Assembly (NCBI RefSeq): GCF_001244545.1
Contig: NZ_LN852694.1
Span: 62,001 to 126,000 of the forward strand
DNA length: 64,000 nt
Reading direction: 5' to 3'
Source of the DNA: Candidatus Stoquefichus sp. SB1
Lineage (GTDB): Bacteria; Bacillota_I; Bacilli_A; Erysipelotrichales; Coprobacillaceae
The notes beneath the pieces are model-generated. The model was not told where the DNA came from and made no database searches. It saw only the letters and a program-made list of their open reading frames with translations. Below, piece by piece: positions 31,944 through 41,759 of the stretch. The position numbers were made by a program, and so were the translations under genes. Within the stretch, counting starts at the first letter, position 1; the number at the start of each line of letters is the position of its first letter.

Positions 31944-33311
31944 ATGGGTGTTGATGAAAATAATTTTGCAAAAGGGAAGATGTCAAGTCATATATTACAT
32001 TTAGCAGGGCCAATGATAGTTGCTCAATTCATTAATGTTTTATATAACGTCATAGATCGCATTTATATTGGAAGAATTCCTGAGGCTGCTACTTTAGCAA
32101 TGGGTGGACTAGGATTGTGTCTGCCCATTATATCTATTATTATTGCTTTTGCGAATTTGTTTGGAATGGGTGGATCCCCATTATGTTCAATTGCGAGAGG
32201 ACAAGGAAAAATAGATGAAGCAGAAGAAATTATGGGCAATTCTTTTACACTTTTGATTATTTTTTCTATTCTTATTATGGGAATTGGGTTGATTTTTAAA
32301 GAACAATTATTGTGGTTATTTGGAGCAAGTTCACAGACAATAGGTTATGCTAATGATTATTTGACGATTTATTTATTAGGAACATTGTTTGTATTAATTG
32401 GACTTGGTATGAATAGTTTTATTAATAGTCAGGGCTTTGCTAAAATTGGGATGATGACTGTCCTTTTAGGTGCCATAACAAATATTATTTTAGATCCAGT
32501 GTTTATTTTTACTTTTTCAATGGGGGTTAAAGGAGCGGCTCTAGCAACTGTTATTTCTCAGTTTGTATCTGCAGTGTGGACTTTTCGTTTTTTAACAGGA
32601 CAAAAAACAATTTTAAAAATTAGAAAAGAAAAAATGCATCTTCAGATACATCACGTGAAACGTATATTTTCACTAGGAATGGCTGGCTTTATGATGGGAA
32701 TTACAAATTCAATAGTCACTATCGTTTGTAATTCAACACTACAGATATATGGTGGAGATCTCTATATAGCTATTATGACAATTATCAATTCCATTCGTGA
32801 AGTCATCTCTTTACCAGGTCAAGGATTAGCTAATGCTTCTCAACCAGTATTGGGATTTAATTATGGAGCAAAAAAATATCAGCGTGTTTTACAAGGTATG
32901 AAATATGTAACCATTGCTTCCTTAATAACAAGTCTTATTTTATGGCTATCAGTCACAACATTTCCAGAACTCTTTATTAGAATCTTTAGTCATAATTCAG
33001 ATATGATTATGCATGGAACAAAAGCAATTCGTTTATACTTTTTTGGTTTCTTTATGATGTCTTTTCAGATGACTGGGCAGGCAATAGCAGTAGGATTAGG
33101 AAAATCTAAACAAGCTGTTTTCTTTTCTGTTTTTCGAAAGGTTATTATTGTCGCGCCTTTAACAGTGATATTACCTATGTTTATAGGTATTGATGGTGTT
33201 TTTATTGCTGAAGCAATTAGTAATTTTATTGGTGGAGGAGCATGCTACATAACAATGTTATTAACAATCGGAAAAGACTTACGAAAGAAAACAAAGACCT
33301 ATTCATTTTAA
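31944..33311 (+). CDS. MATE-family efflux transporter
   Basis: A 455-residue membrane protein with the twelve-helix MATE layout in two mirrored halves. Diagnostic stretches include LAGPMIVAQFINVLYNVIDR near residue 18, LGLCLPIISIIIAFANLFGMGG, and GAALATVISQF. It exports organic cations or drugs by Na+ or H+ antiport. GGGGGA precedes the ATG and a separate promoter lies at 31891. It is alone in its transcript. Substrates unknown. Confidence 0.93.
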   Translation: MGVDENNFAKGKMSSHILHLAGPMIVAQFINVLYNVIDRIYIGRIPEAATLAMGGLGLCLPIISIIIAFANLFGMGGSPLCSIARGQGKIDEAEEIMGNSFTLLIIFSILIMGIGLIFKEQLLWLFGASSQTIGYANDYLTIYLLGTLFVLIGLGMNSFINSQGFAKIGMMTVLLGAITNIILDPVFIFTFSMGVKGAALATVISQFVSAVWTFRFLTGQKTILKIRKEKMHLQIHHVKRIFSLGMAGFMMGITNSIVTIVCNSTLQIYGGDLYIAIMTIINSIREVISLPGQGLANASQPVLGFNYGAKKYQRVLQGMKYVTIASLITSLILWLSVTTFPELFIRIFSHNSDMIMHGTKAIRLYFFGFFMMSFQMTGQAIAVGLGKSKQAVFFSVFRKVIIVAPLTVILPMFIGIDGVFIAEAISNFIGGGACYITMLLTIGKDLRKKTKTYSF

Positions 33312-33660
33312 ATAACAAGTTGAAAATTTAAGGTAAAAAATGATTATTATTTTGTGTTATTAGGATATATGAAATAAGTATTGATATTTAAAAGTAAATA
33401 TAATGTTAATCATGCAATATTCTTTAATCAAAGTAAAAAATAAAACACTTCTATAGTTTAGGAATTGCACATGTTATACATTAAATATGCATTATATACG
33501 TAATACCTTTACATAGTCTTAAAATTATGATAATTTGGTTGTAAATAAGCAGATAATTTTGATTTTCTTATGCTTATGAATTGGTTATAGAATATTTATG
33601 AAAGTTATTTAAGTCGCTTGTTTTATGATTGTAAACAAAAAATAAAGGAGATTTCTATTC
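33312..33660. other. AT-rich intergenic stretch with one promoter
   Basis: 349 bases without a supported gene. Apart from the candidate promoter at 33508-33536 I see no RNA, repeat or terminator structure; the MATE gene has no clear hairpin here. Confidence 0.5.
33508..33536 (+). promoter_or_regulatory. Candidate promoter of the secreted RseB-like protein gene
   Basis: -35 TTTACA at 33508-33513, a 17-base spacer, -10 TAATTT at 33531-33536. Confidence 0.45.
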
Positions 33661-34599
33661 ATGAAAAAGGGAAATAAAATTTTAATTGGTGGTATTGCAT
33701 TGGGAGTATTAATGACTGGATTCATGTCAAATTATCATATCAGTCCGTTAGATGATGTAAAAGCAAGTTCAAGTCATGAAATGACATCAAGTCAGCAAAG
33801 TGTAAAAGTTTTTACTAATTCAGATTCAGATAAGACACAACTGTTAAATATGATGATTAATTCAACTGATTATTTTAAAAATGCTTCTGGATCATTTAGA
33901 TATTATTCAAAAAATGCTGAAACTGATATGGATATAGACTTTGTGGTTGATATTGAAAATTCAAAGTCATATGAAAAGAATACATTTAGAAATTTAAAAA
34001 CAAAAAGTATTGTAGAACCATTTGAGGAAAGTATTTTTAATGGTGAATATTATTCGGTATATAGAAGTCAAGATTATCTTGCAACTCAACTTTCTTTAGA
34101 AGAACTTGCAACGAGTAGCGGATCAAGTCAGTTTCATTATCAAAAAATATCTACTCCTGATTCACAGAATCAAGGCATTGTAGCAGATAATACAATAGAA
34201 GATAGAATAGCAACAACTGATGCTCAGGATTCATATGTTAGAAAAACAGAAACTTCGCTTATGGGAATCACGAAAACTGTTTTGTTACCAGAAGATTTTG
34301 CAATTGGCTTTATAGGTACAGATTTGAGCGGTTGGAATATTGTATCGAATGAAAAATATTTAGACAGAGACTGTGTAATCGTTGAACCAGTATTAAACGC
34401 TTATTATAAAGGAAAGCATAATGCAGTTTCGGCACGCTTCATTATTGATTCTGCTACTGGTATTTTACTTGAATCTCATTTGATTGATAGTGACGGAAAT
34501 GATACTTTTTTAACAAAAATAAATTCATTAAGTCTTAATCAGTCTTTACAAACAAATGTTTTTGATAAACATAATCATTTCATAAAAGAGAATGAATAA
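33661..34599 (+). CDS. Secreted or membrane-tethered protein, MucB/RseB-LolA-like fold
   Basis: A 312-residue extracytoplasmic protein. Residues 1-24 are a signal or anchor (basic KKGNK then a hydrophobic run). The body has a repeated beta pattern with the closing ARFIIDSATGILLESHLIDS motif, similar to the D-xxTG-L stretch of the RseB/LolA lipid-binding fold. Function unknown; such proteins may sense lipoproteins or envelope damage. AAAGGAGA precedes the ATG. The small anchored protein gene follows 151 bases later. Confidence 0.6.
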   Translation: MKKGNKILIGGIALGVLMTGFMSNYHISPLDDVKASSSHEMTSSQQSVKVFTNSDSDKTQLLNMMINSTDYFKNASGSFRYYSKNAETDMDIDFVVDIENSKSYEKNTFRNLKTKSIVEPFEESIFNGEYYSVYRSQDYLATQLSLEELATSSGSSQFHYQKISTPDSQNQGIVADNTIEDRIATTDAQDSYVRKTETSLMGITKTVLLPEDFAIGFIGTDLSGWNIVSNEKYLDRDCVIVEPVLNAYYKGKHNAVSARFIIDSATGILLESHLIDSDGNDTFLTKINSLSLNQSLQTNVFDKHNHFIKENE

Positions 34600-34750
34600 T
34601 TTTTGAAATACATATTTATTTCTATCGTTGATAGAATTTGTAGATTGAGATTTTGTGTTGGACAATTTAAATAGAAACAGATGCTTCTGTATTGATTGTC
34701 CAAACTTATGAGTCATTATATATAAGAACATGAAGAGAAGAGGATTTAAA

Positions 34751-35137
34751 ATGAGTAAATATTGTTTGCGAAATAAAGGTATAAAAATTTTACTGATTTG
34801 TCTATGTATTGGTGTATTTTTATTTGTTTTATGTCAAAATTATTTCACTAAAGATGATGTTGATGGTAATTTTACTAAACCTACTATTCATGTGAATGGA
34901 TATATCTATGGAACCACTATGAATAAAAGTGGTGATATTGATAAAGATTATACATTTTATGGATGTGTAAAAAGTACAACAAAAGATATGATAGCAGTTC
35001 CGAGTCATGATTTAGAAGTTAGTCAAATTATTAAAGATAACATAGGTTATAAAGTTTATATATCGGAAAATAAGGATTTTGTTGCGATTTTTAATGAAGA
35101 AACACAAAAATATGATTACTTTGAAAAACTATATTAA
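34751..35137 (+). CDS. Small membrane-anchored extracytoplasmic protein
   Basis: A 128-residue protein with an N-terminal anchor helix (about residues 12-30) and an 85-residue outside domain of beta-rich composition (IHVNGYIYGTTMN, YTFYGCVKSTTKDMIAVPSHDL). No family is recognised. The ATG at 34751 is chosen over 34730 because AAGAGG stands 7-8 bases before it. A terminator follows. It may act with the RseB-like protein upstream. Confidence 0.6.
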   Translation: MSKYCLRNKGIKILLICLCIGVFLFVLCQNYFTKDDVDGNFTKPTIHVNGYIYGTTMNKSGDIDKDYTFYGCVKSTTKDMIAVPSHDLEVSQIIKDNIGYKVYISENKDFVAIFNEETQKYDYFEKLY

Positions 35138-35253
35138 TAGGATATTATTATAAAATGAGATTATAGATAATGATTTAGAATGAATGCATCATCTTTTTAT
35201 ACTGTTTTCTTTTCTAGTATCATAGTCATATTCACATGAATAAATAGAGAAAT

Positions 35254-35284
35254 GAGAGAACATGATTGTCAGTTCTCTTTTTTG
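35254..35284 (+). terminator. Rho-independent terminator
   Basis: GAGAGAAC and GTTCTCT form a hairpin across 35254-35278 and are followed by TTTTTTG. Confidence 0.75.
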
Positions 35285-35315
35285 ATTTAAAGCATATAAT
35301 GTTTTGGGTGATGAT

Positions 35316-35984
35316 ATGAAAAAAGTAATACCATTTGTTTTTATGTTTGCATTATGTTCATTAATATTTAAACCAGTGATTAGTGTCTCATCATCACAAT
35401 CTCTTGCTAAAAAAGTGATCGTTTTGGATCCAGGACATGGTGGAATGGATAATGGGGCTAATGTTGGAAAGGTCAATGAAGATGAATTGAATTTAAAGAT
35501 TTGTTTTGCGTTAAAAGAAGAATTGGAATCAAGGGGAGCAACCATTTATTTGACACGTACTGATGATCAAGATATGACAAAACGTGATTATAATTATTCT
35601 AAACAAGATGATATGTATTTAAGAGTCTTAAAAATTGATGAATATAAGCCGGATTTGTTTTTAAGTATTCATTTGAACTCTTCATCATCTGGAGCATGGG
35701 GATCACAAGTGTTTTATTATCAGAATAGTCAGGAAGGAAAAAGGTTGGCACAAAATATTCATGATAGTATGAAACCAGTGACAGGGACACGTAAGAATAT
35801 TTCACCATGCAGTTTTTATGTTGTGCGTGCGACACAATCTTTGGGTGTTCTTATCGAATGTGGTTTTTTATCAAATGAGAATGAACGTGGTCAGCTAAAA
35901 AGTAGTAAATATCAAAAGAAGTTAGCAGTATCAATCAGTGATGGAATAGAGTCATATTATCAATCCTTGAACTCCGGGGTATAG
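35316..35984 (+). CDS. cwlD: N-acetylmuramoyl-L-alanine amidase, CwlD-like
   Basis: A 222-residue secreted Amidase_3 enzyme. A signal peptide covers about residues 1-25. Zinc ligands: His41 (DPGHGG), Glu55 or Glu57 (NEDELNL), His119 (SIHLNSS); catalytic Glu181 (IECGFLSN). It cuts the amide between MurNAc and the stem peptide. Length and layout match CwlD, which in spore formers makes muramic-delta-lactam in the cortex, but vegetative amidases of this type exist. The ATG at 35316 follows GGTGATG. It appears monocistronic. Confidence 0.82.
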   Translation: MKKVIPFVFMFALCSLIFKPVISVSSSQSLAKKVIVLDPGHGGMDNGANVGKVNEDELNLKICFALKEELESRGATIYLTRTDDQDMTKRDYNYSKQDDMYLRVLKIDEYKPDLFLSIHLNSSSSGAWGSQVFYYQNSQEGKRLAQNIHDSMKPVTGTRKNISPCSFYVVRATQSLGVLIECGFLSNENERGQLKSSKYQKKLAVSISDGIESYYQSLNSGV

Positions 35985-36051
35985 TGTTTTTATTGTAAAT
36001 ATTTGGTAATAATGGTATGATTAGATTAACGATTGAAGGGAAGTTTTATAT

Positions 36052-37473
36052 ATGAAGAAAATAATGAAAGTACTATGTTGTGTGGCTTTGTTAATGTGTA
36101 TAGGATGCTCTTCGAAGAGCTATTTAGATCCAGATAATCCAGTTACAGTCAAATTGTGGAATTATTACACTGGAAAACAATTGGAATCTTTTAACGCTTT
36201 GGTAAGCCAATTTAATACAACGGTTGGTAAAGAAAAAGGAATTATTGTTGAGGTGACAGGTTTTGGTAATGTCAATGAATTAGGGGAAAGTGTCTTAGAT
36301 GCTGCTAATAAAAAAGTGGGATCTAAAGAAGTTCCAAATATTTTTGCGGCATATGCTGATACAGCCTATCAAGTGGATGCTTTAGGTTTGGTCCAGGATT
36401 TAAAGCCTTATTTTACAGATAAAGAACTTTCTGCTTATGTAGATGGATATATTGAAGAAGGAATGTTTCATGATGCTCTGAAAATTTTTCCTACGGCTAA
36501 ATCTACAGAGATTATGATGATTAACATGACAGATTTTAATAAATTTGCTAAAGTGACAGGAGCAAAATTAGAAGATTTATCAACTATTGAAGGGTTATGT
36601 GCAACAGCTAAAAAATATTATGAGTATACTGATCAGATGACACCAACACCAAATGATGGGAAAGCTTTTTTTGGTAGAGATGCCATGGCTAATTATATTG
36701 TTATTGGTTTAAAGCAATTAGGACATGATATTATTACTGTAAGTGATAGTGGAAAGGCAACTTTGGATTTTGATAAAGATGCTGTTAAAAAATTGTGGGA
36801 TTATTATTATACGCCTTATATTCATGGTTATTTTAAAGCAGAAGGGCGTTTTAGAAGTGATGATGTGAAATTAGGAAATATTATTAGTTTCGTTGGATCT
36901 TCTTCAGGAGCAACATTCTTTCCAGAACAGGTTATTGTGGATGATGAGAATTCTTATCCGATTGATGTGAAAGTTTTAGAAGCACCAACTTTTAAAGATG
37001 GTGAAGCATATGCTGTTCAGCAGGGAGCTGGAATGGTTGTTACTACAGGTGATGAAGCACATGTTGAAGGATCTGTTGAGTTTTTAAAATGGTTTACACA
37101 ACAAGAACAAAATATTAAATTTTCTATTGATTCTGGTTATTTACCAGTTACTAAAGATGCCAATCAGTTTTCAGCGATAGAAAAAACAGTTAAGATTGAA
37201 TCAAATCTTATGAAAGAAGTTATTCAAACTTCTGTTGATACAGTTAATAATAAAAAACTTTATACAACAAAAGCTTGTGATAATGGTGCAACATTAAGAA
37301 CTCAATTAGAAAATTGTTTAAAAGATAAAGCAGAGACAGATCGAAAAACGATTCAAAAATCACTTGATAACGGTCAAGATTCAAACAGTGTGTTTGCACA
37401 ATATGACAATCAGGATAATTTTGAAAATTGGTATCAAGAGACATATAAGGCCTTAAAAGATATAGTAGGTTAA
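36052..37473 (+). CDS. Extracellular solute-binding lipoprotein
   Basis: A 473-residue family 1 solute-binding protein. The lipobox Cys is Cys19 (MCIGC). The mature part starts VTVKLWNYYTGKQLESFNALVSQF, typical of sugar or oligosaccharide binding proteins, and ends in a long Gln/Asn-rich helix. No ABC permease or ATPase is adjacent. Instead a Cache-GGDEF-EAL gene follows after 4 bases, so this protein is likely to act as a sensor that loads the Cache domain rather than as a transporter part. Confidence 0.85.
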   Translation: MKKIMKVLCCVALLMCIGCSSKSYLDPDNPVTVKLWNYYTGKQLESFNALVSQFNTTVGKEKGIIVEVTGFGNVNELGESVLDAANKKVGSKEVPNIFAAYADTAYQVDALGLVQDLKPYFTDKELSAYVDGYIEEGMFHDALKIFPTAKSTEIMMINMTDFNKFAKVTGAKLEDLSTIEGLCATAKKYYEYTDQMTPTPNDGKAFFGRDAMANYIVIGLKQLGHDIITVSDSGKATLDFDKDAVKKLWDYYYTPYIHGYFKAEGRFRSDDVKLGNIISFVGSSSGATFFPEQVIVDDENSYPIDVKVLEAPTFKDGEAYAVQQGAGMVVTTGDEAHVEGSVEFLKWFTQQEQNIKFSIDSGYLPVTKDANQFSAIEKTVKIESNLMKEVIQTSVDTVNNKKLYTTKACDNGATLRTQLENCLKDKAETDRKTIQKSLDNGQDSNSVFAQYDNQDNFENWYQETYKALKDIVG

Positions 37474-37477
37474 TATT

Positions 37478-40468
37478 ATGAAATTAAAATATAATAAAGT
37501 ATTTCAAAAAAATTCTTTATTTAAAAGAATTTTTATCCCCATGTGTATGCTGATTGCCTCTGTTGTTATATTTTTAATTGGGTTTAGTTATTATTATGAT
37601 ATATTGGGGGAAATGAATGCAAACAGCCGAAGTTTATTTGATCAGCAAGTCAAAAATAGAGCACATGATTTACAAACATCTATGATTACGAAATGGTCTA
37701 ATATTGAAGGTGAGATTAATCGTATTAATGCAATTACCAAAAATCTTGTTGATAGTCATCAGATTTCATTGGATCACTTAACAAATTCTTCTCAGGATAG
37801 TTTATTGCTGCTTGAAAAAACTTCTGATGAACTGATTACAATGTTGCGAAATCATGGCACGACAGGGGCTTATTTGTTTTTAAGTGATGGACAGTTTACG
37901 CAAAAAAACAGTCAGTTTTTCCCAGGTATTTATGTTATTGATAATGATCCAGAAAGCGTCTATACGTCAACGAATACAGATCTTTTATTAGCACGTTCTC
38001 CTAAAGAACTTGTTGATAAATTAAATATATCAACAGATAGTTGTTGGCAACCATCATTTCAATTTAATCGGGAAGATTATATATTTTATGAAAAAGCTTT
38101 TCAAAATTTTCAGTTAGTGATTGATAATCCGGATTTTTCATTGAATGATGTTGGATGCTGGATTCAGCCGTATAAGCTTTATGGCAGTGATACATATAGT
38201 ATTTCATTTATGCTTCCATTGATCTGTAATCAAAAGGTATATGGAGCTATTAGGGTAGATATTTCATTTGCTTATTTACAGAAGATATTGAATTATGATG
38301 AATTGCTTAATAATGGGAATAGTGGATATGTATTGGCTTTAAAAGAAGATGATCATACATATCAGTCAATGTTTTTAAATGGGCCTTATTATTCACGCTC
38401 ATTTAATGATTTTTCTAAAATGAAAGTTGAAGGGACTGATGAACAATATATTGATGATAAAATTTATTGTTCTGCGTCTTCATTGAAACTCTATAATACC
38501 AATACACCTTATGAAAATGAAAGATGGGTATTATTGGGACTGGTGGATAAGAGCGAACTTTATAGTATTACCAATCATTTAACAGAAATATTTACATTTA
38601 TATTTGTTGTTATTATTGTTTTAGGAGCACTTCTTTCTTTTGTTTTAACGAAATATATTACAAAGCCAATTGTTGATTTGGCAAAACGAATTGCCCATCC
38701 AACAGGTGCTATGGCACGTTTGAAATTGGCTAAAACAAATATTATTGAAATTGATCAATTAATTCAGGCTATTGAAAAAATGAATAATGATGTGCTTGAA
38801 TCAGCATCACGTTTTACTAATATTATTCGATTAGCAAATACCAAATTGGCTGGTTTTGAAATTGACTATACAACCAATCAATTGTTTATTACAGATCAAT
38901 TTTTTGATATTTTTATGTTACATGATATAGATACAAGACATATGTCAGTTGATGAATTTAAAAAATTATTTAATACATTTGATGGATGTTGCAAAGCAAC
39001 AAAGAATCATAATGAGTATGTTTATCATATTGAGACATCAACTGATGAGGTATATTTACGTTTGAGATATCATAGTGATAAAGAAAAATGTGTTGGTTTA
39101 TTGGAAGAAATTAGTGATGTTATTAAAGAACGATTAGCAATTGAACATGAAAGAGATCATGATGTTTTAACTGGTTTAATGAATCGACGTGCGTTCCAAA
39201 GAAAAATGAAACGATTGTTTAGTGTTCATAAGAGTCAGTTGAATGTTGGAGCATTGGTGATGATGGATTTAGATAATTTAAAGGCTATTAATGATAAATA
39301 TGGCCATGATTGTGGAGATTCCTATATTAAAGGAACGGCACGCATATTTAAAGAGAATTCACCAAAGCAAACAATTGTATCGCGTACATCTGGCGATGAA
39401 TTTTATCTTTTCTATTATGGATATCATAGTAAAGATCAAATTGCTGAACAGTTAGAGCGTTTAAAAAAGGCTTTAGCGATTGCTAGTATTGAATTACCAA
39501 ATCAACAAAAAGTTAAGATTCGAGTATCTGGCGGTATTGCCTGGTATCCAGATGATAGTACCGATTTTGAAGAATTACAAAGATATTCTGATTATGCAAT
39601 GTATTCTGTGAAGAAAACAGTTAAGGGCGAAATAGGAGTTTTCAATCTTTTGGATTATGAGAATAATTCCTATATTATGAAAAAACGCATTGATTTTCAT
39701 CAATTTATGGATGAAAGAATGATGGTTTATCATTTTCAGCCAATTATTAGTACTAATACTGGTGAAATTTATGGCTATGAAGCACTTTTGCGTTCTTCTC
39801 ATCCAACTTTAAAAGATCCTAAAGAAATTATTATGTTAGCGAAATTAGAAGCACAGTTAAGCCAAATAGAAGCTATGACATGGCGTGAAGCATTATACTC
39901 TTATAATGAATATTATCATCAAGGAAAAGTACACAAAAATCATAAAGTTTTTATTAATTCACTATCACATCAATTAATCGCTGATGAACAGATAGAGCAG
40001 ATTGAAAAAAATTATCATGAACTTTTACATAATGTTGTATTAGAAGTCACTGAATATGAAGATACAAATCAAGATTGTTTTGAGGCAAAGAAAGCAACAT
40101 TATCTCGTTGGAAAGCGGAAATTGCATTAGATGATTATGGTAGTGGGTATAATAGTGAACGTAATTTATTGATGATTAATCCAACTTATGTAAAGATAGA
40201 TATGGATATTATTCGTGATATTGATACTGATATTGATAAACAAAAAATTGTTGAGAATATTGTATCTTATTGCCATGAAAGAGGGAAAAGTGTGATTGCT
40301 GAGGGAATTGAGTCTTTAGAAGAATTACAGGTTGTTTTAAGATTGGAAGTTGATTTTGTACAAGGATTTTTATTTGCTAAGGCAATGCCTTTACCTAGTC
40401 AAATTAATGAAAAGGGAATTCAATGTATTTTAGAGTATCAAAAGAAAAGATTAAAAGAGGGATTATAA
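37478..40468 (+). CDS. Membrane GGDEF-EAL c-di-GMP enzyme with extracellular sensor
   Basis: A 996-residue bifunctional-type protein. Transmembrane helices near 18-40 and 367-390 bracket an extracellular Cache-like domain of about 320 residues. Then come a HAMP-like stretch (TKYITKPIVDLAKRIA), a PAS-like region, a GGDEF domain whose motif reads SGDEF (638-642), and a complete EAL domain: EAL at 768-770, LEVTEYED, LDDYGSGYN, VKID, EG, then VQGFLF. No I-site precedes SGDEF. With the first Gly lost, cyclase activity is doubtful and phosphodiesterase activity is likely. It is translationally linked to the solute-binding gene. Confidence 0.92.
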   Translation: MKLKYNKVFQKNSLFKRIFIPMCMLIASVVIFLIGFSYYYDILGEMNANSRSLFDQQVKNRAHDLQTSMITKWSNIEGEINRINAITKNLVDSHQISLDHLTNSSQDSLLLLEKTSDELITMLRNHGTTGAYLFLSDGQFTQKNSQFFPGIYVIDNDPESVYTSTNTDLLLARSPKELVDKLNISTDSCWQPSFQFNREDYIFYEKAFQNFQLVIDNPDFSLNDVGCWIQPYKLYGSDTYSISFMLPLICNQKVYGAIRVDISFAYLQKILNYDELLNNGNSGYVLALKEDDHTYQSMFLNGPYYSRSFNDFSKMKVEGTDEQYIDDKIYCSASSLKLYNTNTPYENERWVLLGLVDKSELYSITNHLTEIFTFIFVVIIVLGALLSFVLTKYITKPIVDLAKRIAHPTGAMARLKLAKTNIIEIDQLIQAIEKMNNDVLESASRFTNIIRLANTKLAGFEIDYTTNQLFITDQFFDIFMLHDIDTRHMSVDEFKKLFNTFDGCCKATKNHNEYVYHIETSTDEVYLRLRYHSDKEKCVGLLEEISDVIKERLAIEHERDHDVLTGLMNRRAFQRKMKRLFSVHKSQLNVGALVMMDLDNLKAINDKYGHDCGDSYIKGTARIFKENSPKQTIVSRTSGDEFYLFYYGYHSKDQIAEQLERLKKALAIASIELPNQQKVKIRVSGGIAWYPDDSTDFEELQRYSDYAMYSVKKTVKGEIGVFNLLDYENNSYIMKKRIDFHQFMDERMMVYHFQPIISTNTGEIYGYEALLRSSHPTLKDPKEIIMLAKLEAQLSQIEAMTWREALYSYNEYYHQGKVHKNHKVFINSLSHQLIADEQIEQIEKNYHELLHNVVLEVTEYEDTNQDCFEAKKATLSRWKAEIALDDYGSGYNSERNLLMINPTYVKIDMDIIRDIDTDIDKQKIVENIVSYCHERGKSVIAEGIESLEELQVVLRLEVDFVQGFLFAKAMPLPSQINEKGIQCILEYQKKRLKEGL

Positions 40469-40503
40469 GTTCTTGCTTGTTTTAAGGTATAGATATAAAT
40501 AAT

Positions 40504-40560
40504 AAAAAAGAAGAAGTCAATTGCTGATCAATTTCAGTACTTTATTTCTTCTTTCATTTA
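40504..40560 (+). terminator. Weak terminator-like hairpin
   Basis: AAAAAGAAGAAGT pairs imperfectly with ACTTTATTTCTTCTTTC around a long loop. It could end the SBP-GGDEF-EAL transcript. Weakly supported. Confidence 0.35.
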
Positions 40561-40650
40561 TTATGGCTTTCATTATTTATCGATTAATCAAGTCTTAGGA
40601 CTTATCTTTTTCTTTTGTAGCTTAATTATGCAAAAAAAATAAAAAAAGTA

Positions 40651-40679
40651 TTGACGAAAAATAGGGGCTATGCTAATAT
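40651..40679 (+). promoter_or_regulatory. tRNA operon promoter
   Basis: -35 TTGACG at 40651-40656, 17-base spacer, -10 TAATAT at 40674-40679, 18 bases before the first tRNA. Confidence 0.8.
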
Positions 40680-40697
40680 ATTAGGGCAGTCATTAAT

Positions 40698-40774
<77 letters not shown>

Positions 40775-40793
40775 TTAATTTCTGTTATAATAT

Positions 40794-40870
<77 letters not shown>

Positions 40871-40891
40871 TATTAATTTAATATAGGTTTT

Positions 40892-40967
40892 GGGGCTTTA
40901 GCTCAGATGGGAGAGCGCCTGCTTTGCACGCAGGAGGTCAGCGGTTCGATCCCGCTAAGCTCCACCA
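40892..40967 (+). tRNA. tRNA-Ala (TGC anticodon)
   Basis: 76 bases including CCA, with the acceptor pair GGGGCTT/AAGCTCC (one G-T), loop CTTTGCACG with anticodon TGC, and the T arm GGTTCGATCC. It is the last of the cluster. Confidence 0.97.
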
Positions 40968-40976
40968 ATTGAAAAT

Positions 40977-41002
40977 AACGTTACTTATGTAACGTTTTTA
41001 TT
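40977..41002 (+). terminator. Terminator of the tRNA operon
   Basis: AACGTTAC pairs with GTAACGTT around TTAT, followed by TTTATT. Confidence 0.85.
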
Positions 41003-41021
41003 GTATATAGGAGGGAAAATA

Positions 41022-41744
41022 ATGGAAAGGTATATCAGTGCACTTGTGATTTCTTTTTTTATTTATGGTTTTTGTGGATGGATATGGGAATCTTTCATCT
41101 GTCCATTAATAACAGGACATAAAATTAAAAACAGTGGTTTTTTGAATGGACCGATTGTACCTATTTATGGTGTAGGAGCATTGGTTGTTTCTTTATTATT
41201 TTCACCTCAAGAAAGTTATTTATCTATATTTATAGAAGGAGCTTTTGTTGCATGTGTTATTGAATATTTAACTTCTTGGGCAATGGAGGCATTATATCAT
41301 CATCGTTGGTGGGATTACTCTGATAAAGCTTTTAATGTGAATGGGAGAGTCTGCTTAGAAGGATTTTTGGTATTTGGACTTTTTAGTGTGATTGCAGTTA
41401 AATTTGTTCAGCCAGCAATAATGGAATGGTTATTACAATATGGAATGGTTCTTTTATTAGTTGTTGCAACCGTTTTAACTACAATTTTGACTATTGATTT
41501 AATTTTTACGATTATTGCATTGGCTCATTTAGAAGAGCGCTTGGAAGAGTTTAGAAAAATGGTAGAAGAATATACTGTCAAAGCATTTGATGGTTTTGAA
41601 AGCAGTAAGAAGAACTTGTATGAGATATTTGAGGATATGAAAGTTAAGGATATGCCAATATATCAGGAAATTACAAAACAGACAAAGTTTGCTGAGAAGC
41701 GTATTTTAAAAGCTTTCCCTCACTTAATGAATAAGAAAAAATAA
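41022..41744 (+). CDS. CmpB-like putative membrane transporter (PF06541 family)
   Basis: A 240-residue protein with about six transmembrane helices. The conserved GFCGWIWESFICPL near residue 15, FLNGPIVPIYGVGA, and the EYLTSWAMEALYHHRWWDYSD region are the landmarks of the family labelled putative ABC transporter type IV, whose function is unproven. The C-terminal 60 residues are a charged cytosolic helix. The ATG at 41022 follows AGGAGGG; an upstream ATG at 41001 lies in the ribosome site region. The next gene, a MATE pump, begins 15 bases later. Confidence 0.82.
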   Translation: MERYISALVISFFIYGFCGWIWESFICPLITGHKIKNSGFLNGPIVPIYGVGALVVSLLFSPQESYLSIFIEGAFVACVIEYLTSWAMEALYHHRWWDYSDKAFNVNGRVCLEGFLVFGLFSVIAVKFVQPAIMEWLLQYGMVLLLVVATVLTTILTIDLIFTIIALAHLEERLEEFRKMVEEYTVKAFDGFESSKKNLYEIFEDMKVKDMPIYQEITKQTKFAEKRILKAFPHLMNKKK

Positions 41745-41759
41745 AGGCAGGGATGTTCT

